From NCBI GenBank assembly GCA_963930655.1, contig OZ005616.1, positions 10,754,001 through 10,818,000 on the forward strand: DNA of 64,000 nt, in the 5' to 3' direction. Each line of letters starts with the position of its first letter. Within the stretch, counting starts at the first letter, position 1. The notes beneath the pieces were generated by a model. It was not told the origin of the DNA. It saw nothing but the letters and a program-made list of their open reading frames with translations, and did not search any database. Shown here piece by piece: positions 1-11,600 of the stretch. A program made the position numbers and the translations under genes. The stretch comes from Myrica gale. Its lineage: Eukaryota > Streptophyta > Magnoliopsida > Fagales > Myricaceae.

Positions 1-2240
1 TTATACACCATCAAACACATAAGTTCCCAAATTCCATGTTTAAATATGTTTAACAGGTTCATACATGCACAAATTCTTCACCCAAGGCCAACCCGTGACC
101 TTACAATCTCATATTCACTATTTCTTCTACTGACAGAGACCAAAAGACACCCAGATCACCCTTAACACATATAAGCTTCACAAATCAAGTTATACACGCA
201 TGACATTAGAGCATTTAACTATTATCAAAGTAATTTCATCAACACAAACATGCAACACCCTTTTCATGCATGTGACTATCCCAAAACACCCAAGACTCAG
301 TTTAGTCTCTACACCCTTACAAACTGTGGCCCCCAATATGGTTTTTCATCATCACAACTAAAGACCCCACTTCCCCAGGTTAACGAGTATCTATCACCCT
401 TACTTTAGTTGCTGATGTACTGCTTGATTTAAGGCACTTAGACAGCAAGACAAAAGTTAGGACAAAAGTAAAATAAAAGCTAATGGGAAGAAAGGGTACA
501 GGCCAAACTACCTTTCCCCTTTTCCCTTCAGTCTCGGTCTCTTTTTCCTTTGGTCACAAGAGTTTTTACGTCACTTTCCCTCTCTTTCTCTCTAAGTTAA
601 AGGCAGTTTCTCCTCTCCTAATGTCGTTCAGTTAAGTCTCCTTTTTTTTCTCACCCTGTCTCTTTTTTGGTCGAACAAAACAAATAAATAGAACGTAGTT
701 TACTTACGATTATTTCCCCCTGGCCATTCTACGCACCCTAGGCTAGGTCTATAGGAAATCAGTAAAAAATCATGATGTAGCCAATCACAAGCAGCCACCT
801 ACACTTATCAAATCACACGCCTCTATTGCAAACAAGAAGTCAATATGTGAGCCAATAATAAAGCTCCACATAGGTGGTCAGATAAGGGGACATTAAATGC
901 GCATCAGGTGAAATTACGTCATGAGAAAAAATGACGTCTAAACTTAAAATACCCGGGCATACATGGCACATTACACCCGGCACACCCGAAGACCAGGGCT
1001 CAACACCCATGGCAACCCGGGGTCCAGGGCTCCAGATCACCTGGGGTTCAGGTCTCCCGAGTAGTGCTCGGGTCTCAGTTCCCGAGCATGCTGCTATCAG
1101 TAAGCCCGAAACCTCCCCTTCCTCCCCAGGTGCTTCCTATTTGGTGCCTCCGGGTGTTTCCACTCGGTGACCCCGACCTCACTGTTCATTTACCCTAGTC
1201 TCAATACCCAATGCTCCCGGGACTTTTCCTCCGGGCATTTAATACTTCATTACTCTGGCCTCAAAACTTACTGACCCCGGCTCAATCCTCAAAGACCCCG
1301 GACACTCACCACTCAGTTACCCTGGGATATTCAACCATCAAACAGCCCGTGAATTACTCCATATAGGCTAAAACTAAGTATCACGTTTAAATAAACCCAA
1401 TAAACTTACACCTGAAACAACTACATCGTGAAACTTTCAAGACAGCAAGGGGCAAAGTGCAAGAAGAAACAAAAAAGGTAAGTGTAAGATAGAAATAAGT
1501 TAAACAAGAAAATTCACAGAATAACTATAGAGTATAAGATAAACAAGGAAACCAAATAAGGGAGGGGTAATAACTCTTATTGTTAATAGCTTTTTACTAC
1601 TTTAAGAGAAAACATAATATGAAAATAAAAGGAAATCACAAGCTGCAAAGAAAGAATAAAAGGAAGACCTCTTTAAAACAAGAAACTCTCATCAGAAATT
1701 TATCTAAAAAAATACTGTAAGCTCAATAAAGAAATAAATATTTAATTATATATATATGACAACTATATGAAAATAGAGAACGGGTGTTACAACTACTGAG
1801 CGGGGGAGTGGATTAATGTAATGACTAGTAACGGAGTTTTTTAAAGAATATGAAAGGAGGAGATTGGATAGTATGTAATTTTTTTTTAATAGAAAAAAAA
1901 TAAGTTGGTGTTAAAAGGTGTTGCAAGTTGTATAAAAATTTTGAAATTTTTTATATTGTTTTGGGTGAAATGTGAATAATTTTTTTTATTTGCTACAACG
2001 AATCGTGGCTCCTGGTTTGAAACCCAATTTTTCTTATAGCAACGAAAGACGGTATCAGAAAAAATCGATGAGTCGGCTTATTTTCTATTGAAGAGGGGTA
2101 CTGATTCCAATAATCATCACTGCAAGTGGTGGGGAAAAGGTTGGATCATGGAAACTCTAAAGTAAATATTGATGTATTTTTAACAAGAAAAAACAAACTA
2201 CTGCTGTATTTTCCCATGGGTCCCACTCTAGCGTGTGGTT
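1..2240. other. Intergenic DNA, no gene recognised
   Basis: No convincing coding region is visible on either strand. Most of the stretch is AT-rich. The exception is about 930-1330, which is GC-rich and full of short CCCGG and CTCGGG strings; it resembles a decayed dispersed repeat (LTR-like or MULE-like), but no termini or target-site duplication could be found. Open frames there are short and arise from stop-poor GC-rich sequence. Confidence 0.5.
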
Positions 2241-2248
2241 GTTTAATG

Positions 2249-2560
2249 TAGCCCTGTCCAAAAAACCGGCCGAACCGGCCGGTCCGGTGGTAACCGGTCC
2301 GGTCCCGGGTTACCCTTATAAAAACCCGGGACCGGACCGGAGTAGACCTCTCCAAACCGGAATTTGGCCCAAAATGGCAAGGCCCAACCCTAAAACCGGC
2401 AAAAAATGGCATGGCCCAAACCGACCCAAACCGGCCCAGACCGGACCGGACCGGTCCGGTCATATAACTGGTCCGGCCCGGTCTATATGCTTTAAAAAAC
2501 TTCCGGTTTGGCCGGCCAAACCGGACCGAAACGGCCCGGACCGGGTCTTGGACAGCCATA
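2249..2560. mobile_element. CCGG-rich hAT-like MITE with 8-bp TSD
   Basis: A 312-bp insertion flanked by the direct repeat GTTTAATG at 2241-2248 and 2561-2568 (identity continues for three more bases, so the exact ends can slide). The ends form an imperfect terminal inverted repeat: TAGCCCTGTCCAA on the left and, read on the other strand, TATGGCTGTCCAA on the right. The interior is built almost entirely from ACCGG/CCGGT/GGCCC words and is rich in local palindromes. An 8-bp TSD and a TIR starting TA(G/T) fit hAT-type MITEs. There is no transposase, so it would be non-autonomous. Open frames on both strands are by-products of the CCGG composition. Confidence 0.75.
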
Positions 2561-2568
2561 GTTTAATG

Positions 2569-4001
2569 TAGTGTGAAAATGTGACTAATAAATCTGCCAT
2601 CTTGGACTTGGGGAGACTGAGGGAGATGTTTGCATGTTTGGCTACTAACATTTTAGCCTTAATAAAATAATATGATAAAATTATCTATTTTTTCATTAAA
2701 TCATCAATTTTTACTTTAAATAAATATAAAAAAATTATTTAAATCATATTTCTCATATTTTTTCACAAACTTCAACCCCCAAATATTTTAACAAATAAAC
2801 ATCACTAATGCATGGACGCAGGGCGTGTCAATGTTTGTCCAATAGTAGAAATGTTGGTCGTGGCTAATCTAAGAGAACTCATGGTCTTCTACACTAGTTT
2901 TGGCAGCTTTCTTTCTTTATTAATGGACGTCCTGGGCACTTCTTTTCCTCCGAATTAAGTTCCCACTATTAACAACATGGCCCCAGCTAGTGTAAAAGAC
3001 GATGTTATATTGCAATCTTATGAAAAACAAAGGGAAAAAAAAGTATATGTAAACGCAGGACAATAAGTAAAAGTTGATTTAACAACCAGAAAATTATCTA
3101 GCTAAATCTCTTTCGCTTCACCCAGACACTTGAGATATGTTCGGTTTGAGTAAAAATGTAAGATTTTAAAGAAGTTGTGAATATTTATGTTGAATAGTGT
3201 TTTATTGGTGTTTGTGTAAAGTGAAGAGAGAAATGATTTGATATAATTGTTTAATAAAAAAATGTTGGAGTTATGTGAAAAAGTGTAGAGAGAGAAAATT
3301 TATGTTGAATAAAAAGTAAAAAGTTGTTAGAAATTGTGTAAAATGTATTGGTGCTTGTGTTTGAATTTTGAATATGTTCGGTGATAGTTTTGTGAATATA
3401 TTTGAATCCTGAAAAAATATAGAAAATAAATATAACCTTGGTTCTTGAGTAGTCCACTTTGAAGCTATAAAGAAGCAACTAATGGATTGATTATCATGAT
3501 GGAAAAGAATATGATATTTTCTTGTTATGTTTCGCTATCACTAATACGAACAAATATAGTGGGTGGTGAAAAGTTAATATTAATTTAACCGTTGAGCCTG
3601 GACTCAAATAGAAAAATAGTACCACTTAGGCCTAGAATTAATCCTCCAAGCCACCTTCATTAGTGATCCATCCAACGGGAAGCAATACGAATTGTGTTCA
3701 GCCCCTGCTCGTGCCAAATTGCCAATGAAGAAACATGTGATGTTCAAGGTGCCCTTTCATTCAAACGGCAGCCCACGACTTGGATCCACCTATCGGGTTT
3801 GTTAGCGATCCATATTCTTCTGTTGGGCCGTGCCGTATGGTCCGGGATAAAGACCCGAAGACTACTTTTTCTGTGCTCAACCCTGATTTTACGCTCTTCG
3901 AAAAGTTAAAAAGTTTTGTGTAATCACGGTGGAGGCGTGGCGCTCAGGCTGCCATAAAATTCCTGGCTGACGAGTATTTCATCTTGCTCCTTGCCGGTGC
4001 T
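2569..4001. other. Intergenic DNA with AT-rich MITE relics
   Basis: No gene recognised. Around 3136-3480 a stretch begins TATGTTCGGTTTGAG and has the GTTGAAT / GTGAAAAAGTG wording also seen in the AT-rich MITE family elsewhere in the window (see 4780-5261 and 45486-45682); it is probably a decayed member. The 3690-3910 stretch has a 71-codon open frame with no recognisable protein content. Confidence 0.4.
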
Positions 4002-4770
4002 TTTTTTTTTTGTTGAAACATCTATGTTTATATATTGAAAAAACATACAAACAAAAATGACAAGCTAGAAAAATAAAGAAAAAACCCACAAACGGCTTTA
4101 CAAGCGGCGAGTTGAGTGGACAACAATAAAGTGGCTTTGAAAGAGGATACAAGATCCTCGAATGGGTCGGGCTCAAAGCCCAAAGCGAGAGGACCCGAGG
4201 GTCCCAGGAAACACGGGAAACCCGTGAAAGTAACAAACCAACCGCTGAAGGCCCATCGACGGAGTCGAGGGACCGACGCCCTAATAGAACTTACCATGCA
4301 ATCTCAACTGTAAATACAAACAGAGGAAAAACACATAAGTAAACCTAAACAAGCCCTAAACATAGGGGCGAGCCCAAACGGACGAAAACATAATATAAAA
4401 CAAGCCCTAAACATAGGGGCTGACCCAAACGGGCGAAAGCGCAACATAATCTCCGGGGAAGACCTGGAATGCTCTGGCCTGTGGTGATCGGAGGAGGAGA
4501 TCCACTGCTGAAAAAGGTTGGGCAGGAGCCATAGAGGCTAGATCTGGGATGATATGCAGGCGGCGGGGGGCGGAGGAAGTCGGACGCGCTCCCAAAGAGG
4601 ACGACGCGTGAGACCCACGCGCCGACATATGGGAAGCGGAAGGGGCCTGTGGCGTCGAGCTAGGCCGACGGAGACCAACCATGGGGCGCGTGTGGGACGA
4701 AACCAGGCGAAAGGCACCGGACGACGCTTGGCAGCCACCTGCAAAAAAACAAGCACAAACCAACAACCTG
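4002..4770 (-). mobile_element. GC-rich retroposon, poly(A) on minus strand
   Basis: The left end is a run of about ten T after GGTGC, i.e. a poly(A) tail on the minus strand, followed by GC-rich sequence to about 4770. It shares the words GCGTGAGACCCACGCGC and GCCGACATA (near 4606-4630) with the retroposon at 5692-6616, so the two are probably one family. No TSD was found and the 5' (right) end is set only approximately, where a MITE terminus begins. Minus-strand open frames of up to 119 codons show no domain. Confidence 0.5.
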
Positions 4771-4779
4771 AGTTTTGAG

Positions 4780-5261
4780 TTATGTTCGGTTTGAAGGTTT
4801 TTGTAGGATTTGAAGTATTTTGAGAATTTTTAAGTGATATTAGAGTTATATTGGTTTTTACGTAGAAGTTGTTGATGTGTGAAAAAATTAATAATAATGT
4901 TTAAAGTTGTTTTTTTTCGAATTTATTAATTTATTATTTAAATTTGAATATTATATATATATATATATTTAAAACAAAAAAAACAAAAAAAAGCACAAAA
5001 CGACAAAATGAGATATTCGTCTGAATTGCAGGTAAAAGTCAGCAACGGCGGCCTGACACAGGGGACAACAGAGGGGATATTGCAGTTTTGCTGCAGGCCG
5101 CATGCAGGTTTCGGAGAGAATGATCAACGTGCCTTTTTATTTTTTTAACTAAGCATGAGTTGAGGGTAGTTTAGTAATTATTTTTAAGTATTTTGAGGAC
5201 AAATTCAAAAACAAACACACAACATCTTCAAAAAAAAAAATTTACACTCACCGAACATAAA
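4780..5261. mobile_element. AT-rich MITE with TATGTTCGGT inverted termini
   Basis: The left end reads TTATGTTCGGTTTGAAG and the right end, on the other strand, TTTATGTTCGGTGAGTG, an inverted repeat of about 12 bp. The interior is mostly AT-rich with a TA dinucleotide run near 4950 and a more GC-rich patch (about 5030-5130). No coding capacity. No clear adjacent TSD was seen, so superfamily is not assigned. Confidence 0.55.
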
Positions 5262-5691
5262 CTAACTGAGGTTTCGAATCCTCAGTTTTCTCACCAAACT
5301 AACATGACCTCGGTAAACATCACAGCTCAAACAGATGGTGTACCTAGCGGCTAAGATCACTGCATAGATATTTTTCCATATATTGTAATCTTCCACGTTT
5401 CTTCTGCTTTTGTCTTACTCCAGTTTTTTCTTTGTGAATATTCTTATTCATAGGCCTGGGATCCTGGTCTAATCCGAAGATGGTCAGAAGAAAAACTTTC
5501 CATTTGACAAGACTTCTATATAGAAATTAGTTCAACTTTTCACGTTCCAGACAGACTTTGGCCACATTTCCACAGTGGATTAGAAATATTCTTTTGAATT
5601 CAGAATTATTCATCTCCTTCAAATCCCCATTGTCCACTTTACTTTCCGCAGAGAAATCACCATCAGTACCAGCATCAACGAAATTTTAATT

Positions 5692-6616
5692 TTTTTTTTT
5701 TTACGTAAACGTGAAACTTCATTTCACCGGAAAACGAACATACATGCTGCATACAGAGAGGCCTCCAAGGCCGGTTACAAAGCACAGGGACAGAGAGTCC
5801 AAAACAGCAATACAAACAGCCCGAAGGGCATTACAAAGTCTGGCCACAAGAGCCAGGATCCAACTGGCCATAATGGCCGCATACATAGGGACCAAAAGGC
5901 CCATAAAGTTACAGTGGGTCCAAAAACCCAAAACCAGAGCCGCCACAACCGGAGAAGATGAACGGCGAAGGAAACCATTCCCGCATCCCGGAAGGCACGT
6001 CCATACCAGCACAAACAAGGAAAAGGAACACGCAGCCATCCACATGAAAGATCCAGCCAAGGCCAGAAGACAACCCAAACTCAGAGCCGCTGCAACAACC
6101 TTTCCACAAAAGGCCAGGAAAATGAAGTTATTTGCAAGAACATAAAGAAAACAACCCACAAAACAAGAAACCCCTTCACCGAGCAACCAACACAAGCAAA
6201 CAGGCAAAATAGAGTCGGGCGCGTGAGATCCACGCGCACCCATGGGTGCGCGTGGGTCCGCACGCGCCGACATAGCGGCTCCGAGAAGGTAAACCGAGCA
6301 GCACCGGGAGCAGCTCCGAGCAACGATGCTATGCGTGGCCTTCAAAACAGCGTCCATAAGAGTAGATCTCACCAAGGGAGACCCAAAGAAAAACAGCAAT
6401 AGACACGGGAAGGAGAGAAAAACACCCAAGATCAGAGGAAGGAGGGAAGGAAAAGGGAGGGGGAAAGAAGGGAGAAGGGGGCGACGGGAGGAGCTCCTGC
6501 TCCTCCCGTCGCTGGAAGACCAAAAGGGGAGGGGCGAGTTCAAGTGGAAAAAGTGGCGTTTCTAGAGAGAGGGCAGACGCTCTCTCTCTAGAAAAAAGCG
6601 TTGGGTGAGCAAAACT
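5692..6616 (-). mobile_element. Non-LTR retroposon with 15-bp TSD
   Basis: Flanked by the identical 15-mer AACGAAATTTTAATT at 5677-5691 and 6617-6631. A poly(T) run directly follows the left copy, so the element is oriented on the minus strand with its poly(A) tail at the left. Its minus-strand 5' end carries a purine/pyrimidine palindrome built on CTAGAGAGAG, similar in style to the 5' end of the LINE near 53.8 kb. A 274-codon minus-strand frame (5719-6543) crosses most of it, but the product is composition-driven, with no EN, RT or RNA-binding motif. It may be a non-autonomous LINE derivative or a long SINE-like retroposon. Family unknown. Confidence 0.8.
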
Positions 6617-6759
6617 AACGAAATTTTAATTCGTTTCAAAGCAGAAACTTCTTAGAAATCACCAGTCCCGAAATTATCGCTCTCTCTTTGTGATAATTGC
6701 AAAGAAATCTCTATTCTCATTGTAAGAACTCGGTATACATGTGTGGTATACAGTGTTTG

Positions 6760-6950
6760 TAGACATTTTGGAGTGGTCGAAATGTTTCTCTATCGAGGTC
6801 GGAGAAAAAGTAAAGATATTTTTGTGGGAGTTGGTGAAAAAGTGAGGAGGAAGAAGATTTGAGTGAATATTATAATAATAAAAAATTATTTGATATAAAA
6901 AAAATTATTAATTTATAATTATTTATAATATGCCCAAAAAACGCTACGAT
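6760..6950. mobile_element. AT-rich MITE relic (GGAGTTGGTGAAAAAGT family)
   Basis: Contains GGGAGTTGGTGAAAAAGTG followed by a run close to GAATATTATAATAATAAAAAATTAT. The same wording occurs in the better preserved element at 45486-45682 and, in reverse orientation, at 21490-21725. Termini are degraded here, so the ends are approximate. Confidence 0.5.
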
Positions 6951-7026
6951 AGACAACTACTAACAAACCTAACAACCTCTATTAACAAACAAATATTATC
7001 TCGAGAGAAATACAGAGGCTACTGAG

Positions 7027-8183
7027 CAGGGGCGACTCTAAGGTAATTGAGGCCTTAGGCCAAATTCTAAAGTGAAGTCTTTTATGAAAATTTATAAAAT
7101 AATATATTCAAAAAATAAAAATTAATTAAAAGTATTTTTATAACTTTTTGAAATGCAAAATTACTTATCAAAGTTTTATATTCTAGATTTGTTAATATAT
7201 CATTTTCAATTGATAATATTACTAATCCATTTAATCTTTCTTTTGTCATACTTAATCTTAAGTAAGATTTTATTAGTTTAAATGATAACTAAAATAAATA
7301 CAACTTAAAATTAAAATTAAAGTAAAAAGTTTAAAATAATAGTAACTAGGGATATAGTGACAAAAGATAAGAGTTGAGAAGCACCAAGAAATAAGAATAA
7401 AAAATATTAAAAAAGATAATGGTTGAAAGAAGATTTTTTGCTATTTTTATACTTGAAAGATATTGTTTTTTTAAGGATAGATTTTTAGTTGTTAGTTAAG
7501 GCTTAAACAACTAGCAATATCTAACAGAAAAAAATTACTGCAAAAAATATTAATCTAGATATGAAAAGTTGACCTCAAGGAGATTTTATATAACTTTTTA
7601 TTAAAGATACTGAATCAATTGGGGGAGACTTTATAGGGTGTTTTTGAATTAACTACAATTAATATCTTTAAATAAGAAGGTTATAGGCTTAATTAAGATT
7701 TTATAAATACCACAAAAAGCGAAAAGTTAATACTCCTTCAATCAAGGAAATTTAATAGTTCTCTTCAATTAAGCTCTTCAAGTTAAGTTTTTGAGGCTTT
7801 AATATTAAATTTTCTTTAAATATACCATTCAAGAAAATTTTGAATTGGGGGCCTCCTAAATTTAATGCTCATTCAATCAAGGAGATTTAATATGCCTATT
7901 CAATTAATATATTTAACCTCAAGTTTTTTAGACCTTAATATTAATTTTTCTTTAAATATACTATTAAAGAAAATTTTGAATTGGAGGTCTCCTAAATTTA
8001 ATACTCCTTCAATTAAGGAGATTTAATAGGCATATTCAATTAATATATTTAACATCAAATTTTTTAGGCCTTAGTATTAATTTTTGTTTAAATATACCAT
8101 TAAAAAAAATTTGAATTGGGAGCCTCCTAAATTTAAGAGCCTTAGGCAACCGCGTATGCTGCCTGTAGCTGGAGCCGGCCCTG
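7027..8183. mobile_element. Non-autonomous hAT-type element, 1.16 kb, 8-bp TSD
   Basis: Flanked by the perfect 8-bp direct repeat CTACTGAG at 7019-7026 and 8184-8191. The termini are inverted: left CAGGGGCGACTCTAAGG, right (other strand) CAGGGCCGGCTCCAGC; a second inverted match, GAGGCCTTAGGC versus CGGTTGCCTAAGGCTC, lies just inside. CAGGG-type termini and an 8-bp TSD are typical of hAT elements. The interior is very AT-rich, lacks a transposase frame and contains a threefold 135-bp tandem repeat. It lies about 450 bp upstream of the RLP pseudogene; a diverged relative lies just downstream of that gene. Confidence 0.9.
7732..8136. repeat. 135-bp tandem repeat, three units, inside the hAT element
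   Basis: The words ACTCCTTCAATCAAGG (7732), GCTCATTCAATCAAGG (7867) and ACTCCTTCAATTAAGG (8002) recur at exactly 135-bp steps. Each unit continues with a TTTAATA...CAATTAA segment, a CTTTAAATATAC segment and GAATTGGRGGYCTCCTAAATTTAA. Units are diverged by several substitutions, so the amplification is not very recent. Confidence 0.85.
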
Positions 8184-8191
8184 CTACTGAG

Positions 8192-8635
8192 GCACGTGCA
8201 TCTACTATAGCACAGTACAGTAGCATGCAGAGGGCCCTCTCACGTAACTGTCGAATCTTCTCGAGGTAGTGTAGAGGGCTCTAACGTGGGTGCAGTGTGC
8301 TGAGCTGGAGAGGAGAGGAGTGCTACTGATGTGGCAGATGAGTGGGTCTCAACACTTTGTCCCTAGTGCGTACAATTTTGCTAGTGCATGAAGACCATGG
8401 AAGACTTCAAGAAGTCAAGCAAGTGATGCGTTTGCCATTTCCAGTTTACAGTCAATTTACGCGTTTGCTATTTCAAACTGCTTCTCTCCATCTTCTCCTA
8501 CGCAAATAGACTTCCCCTTTACAATCCGTGCCTCAGATATCACCAACTTGTTCCTATTGAAGCACTTTTGGTAGCCCTCTGATCTTACCTTCATTTTAAT
8601 CGACTGCAGGGGATCTCTCATTACAGCTTCCAATC
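8192..8635 (+). other. Upstream region of the RLP pseudogene
   Basis: About 440 bp between the hAT element and the RLP start codon. It would hold the promoter and 5' leader. No TATA box or other site stands out clearly enough to place. Confidence 0.3.
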
Positions 8636-11600
8636 ATGAGGATTCGACTCTTTTCATCGCTTTTCTTGATGGCTTTGTGCTTAATATTTTTCCCCATCTC
8701 TGTGGTCTCTGATGAATATCTTGGGGATCAGCAATCCTTGTTGCTCCAATTCAAGGAAAGCCTCGTGTTCAATACTAGCTTGTCATCAAAACTGGTACAT
8801 TGGAATCAGAATGTCGATTGCTGTTCGTGGGATGGTGTATCCTGCAACGATGGAAATGTTACTCGTCTCTATCTGGGTGATGAATACATCTCTAGACTCT
8901 AGTGGACTTGACAATTCCAGTAGCCTTTTCGGTCTTAGCCATCTTCAGTACCTGGACTTGGCGGATAACTACTTTAATTCTTCCCAGATTCCGCACCAGT
9001 TTAAGAAGCTAAAGAATCTGCGTTATTTGGGTCTGGCAAATGCTGGATTTTCGGGGCAAATTCCGATTGAGATTTCACACCTCACAAAGCTGGTTACTCT
9101 TGACTTGAGTAGAAATTTGCTTGGAGGAAGTATTCCAATTTCTCTATTTTCCCTCCCATCATTGGAGAAGTTGGATCTTTTCGACAGCAATTTTTCTGGT
9201 CAGTTGGATGAACTTTCCAACATTTCTTCGCACGAACTACGCACCCTTCGTTTGAGTGGTAATTCGCTTGGAGGAAGTATTCCATTTTCTCTATTTTCCC
9301 TCCCATCATTGGAGAAGTTGGATCTTTCCGGCAACAGTTTTTCTCGTCTGTCGGATGAACTTTCCAACGTTTCTTCTTACCAACTACGCACCCTTGATTT
9401 GAGTAGTAATTTCCTTAGAGGAAGTATTCCAATTTCTCTATTTCCCCTCCCATCATTGGAGGAGTTGGATCTTTCCTACAACAGGTTTTCTGGTCAGTTG
9501 GATGAACTTTCCAACGTTTCTTCTTACCATGTATCGTACATTGATTTGTGGAGTAATTTGCTTGGAGGAAGTATTCCAATTTCTCTATTTTCCCTCCCAT
9601 CATTGGAGAAGTTGGATCTTTCCAACAACAAATTTTCTGGTCAGTTGGATGAACTTTCCAACGTTTCTTCTTACCAACTACGCACCCTTCGTTTGAGTGG
9701 TAATTCGCTTGGAGGAAGTATTCCAATTTCTCTATTTTCCCTCCCATCATTGGAGGAGTTGGATCTTTCCCGCAACAGGTTTTCTGGTCAGTTGGATGAA
9801 CTTTCCAACGTTTCTTCGTACGGACTACGCAACCTTGATTTGAGTAGTAATTTGCTTGGAGGAGGTATTCCAATTTCTCTATTTTCCCTCCCATCATTGG
9901 AGGAGTTGGATCTTTCCAACAACAGATTTTCTGGTCAGTTGGATGAACTTTCCAACATTTCTTCTTACCATGTACGGTACATTGATTTGAGAGGCAACAA
10001 TTTCAAAGGGCCAATTCCCATGTCTCTCTTTAATCTTCGAGGTCTTCAATTCCTCTCCCTTTCTTCAAACAATTTTAGTGGCTCGTTGCAGATGAATGTG
10101 ATTCCACGGCCGAGAGATCCTTTTGGACTGGATCTTTCTCACAATGAATTAATGCAGATTGGATGTTTTCAACCTAATTCTTCGTCATTCAGCTCGTTAG
10201 TTTTCGACACATTAAGCTTGTCTTACAACAAATTGAAGGCATTTCCAGATTGCTTGATGAACCAATCTAATCTGTTGGATTTAGACCTTTCAAACAACCA
10301 GATTGAAGGAGAGATACCCAAGTGGATCTGTAAGCTTCCTATTAAGATGCTAAATCTCTCCTATAACTATTTGGTGACTATGGAAGAATATTTCTGCAAT
10401 TCGTCGAGTTTGGTGCTCCTGGACCTTCGGTCCAACCAACTCCAAGGGCCACTGCAGCCAGTGCTCGGATCACAACTCGAGTTCTTGGATTTATCGATGA
10501 ATAACTTCAGCTCTACCATACCGGCTAGCATTGGTAACTTCCTTGCTACTGCTCATTTCTTCTATCTTTCCAAGAATAAACTATACGGGAGTATCCCTAT
10601 GTCAATGTGCAATGCCACAAATCTTGAAGTTCTAGATCTATCTGACAATTTCTTCAGTGGCTCGATTCCTCAGTGCTTGATCGGAATGAGGAGTTTAATG
10701 AAGCTCAACCTGAGGAGAAACAACTTGACTGGCACCATTTCGGACACATCTACAAGCCTATCCGATCTAATGGTTTTAGCTCTCAATGGAAACCAACTAG
10801 AAGGGAAATTACCAAAATCATTGGCTAATTGCACAGATATGAAGATCTTGGACCTTGGAAACAACCACATAGAGGACACCATCCCTTGTTGGTTGCAGAG
10901 TGCATCCGGGTTGAGAATTCTTATCTTGCGATTTAATAAGTTCTATGGGCCCATTGGTTGTCCAGGGCCTAATGCCATATGGCCGGAGTTTCAAATAATA
11001 GACTTGGCTTCAAACAACTTTAGTGGTAAGATTCCAACAAACTGGTTTCCTACTTGGATGGCGATGATAGATCTCGGAGTGGCAGCGGATTATCCCTTGA
11101 CAATCAATTCTTTTTTTCCTAGTTCGCTTCCGGGTCCTGAAGGTGTCTATTCTAAGAATTTCCAGGATGAAATAAATGCTATTGTTAAAGGTCATTCGAC
11201 GGAGTTAGGGAAGATCCTAATTATCTTCACCTTGATTGACTTCTCATGCAACAAGTTTGACGGTCCTATACCTGAAGAATTAGGAGGACTCAAATTGCTA
11301 CATCTTCTCAACCTGTCGCATAATGCTTTCACAGGCCCAATCCCATCATCTCTGGGAAAATTGAGTAAGCTTGAATCTCTAGACCTATCAAGCAATAAGC
11401 TTACGGGAAAGATCCCTCCACAACTTGCAGACGGTCTTATTTTCTTGTCAGTCCTCAATCTTTCATTCAATCAACTTGTGGGAAATATCCCAGTGGTCAA
11501 GCAATTTGCTACATTTTCGGAAACATCCTATGAAGGAAACAGAGGATTATGTGGCTTCCCTTTAAAAGAAAAATGTGGGTATCAAGAGTCAGGATCAGTA

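Noticed and set aside
2146..2571. Long open frames on both strands
   Set aside because: They result from the stop-free CCGG words of the MITE at 2249-2560.
5719..6543. 274-codon minus-strand open frame rich in hydrophobic residues
   Set aside because: It lies wholly inside the retroposon at 5692-6616, other frames on both strands are also open there, and no membrane-protein or retroelement motif is recognisable. Treated as composition-driven.
7732..8136. Regular repeats as a possible CRISPR-like array
   Set aside because: Units are contiguous 135-bp tandem copies with no unique spacers, in plant nuclear DNA inside a hAT element.
9415..9897. 160-codon antisense frame with a repeating MMGGKIEKLEYFLQ motif
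   Set aside because: It is the reverse reading of the 147-bp LRR repeat; periodicity is inherited from the sense LRR code.
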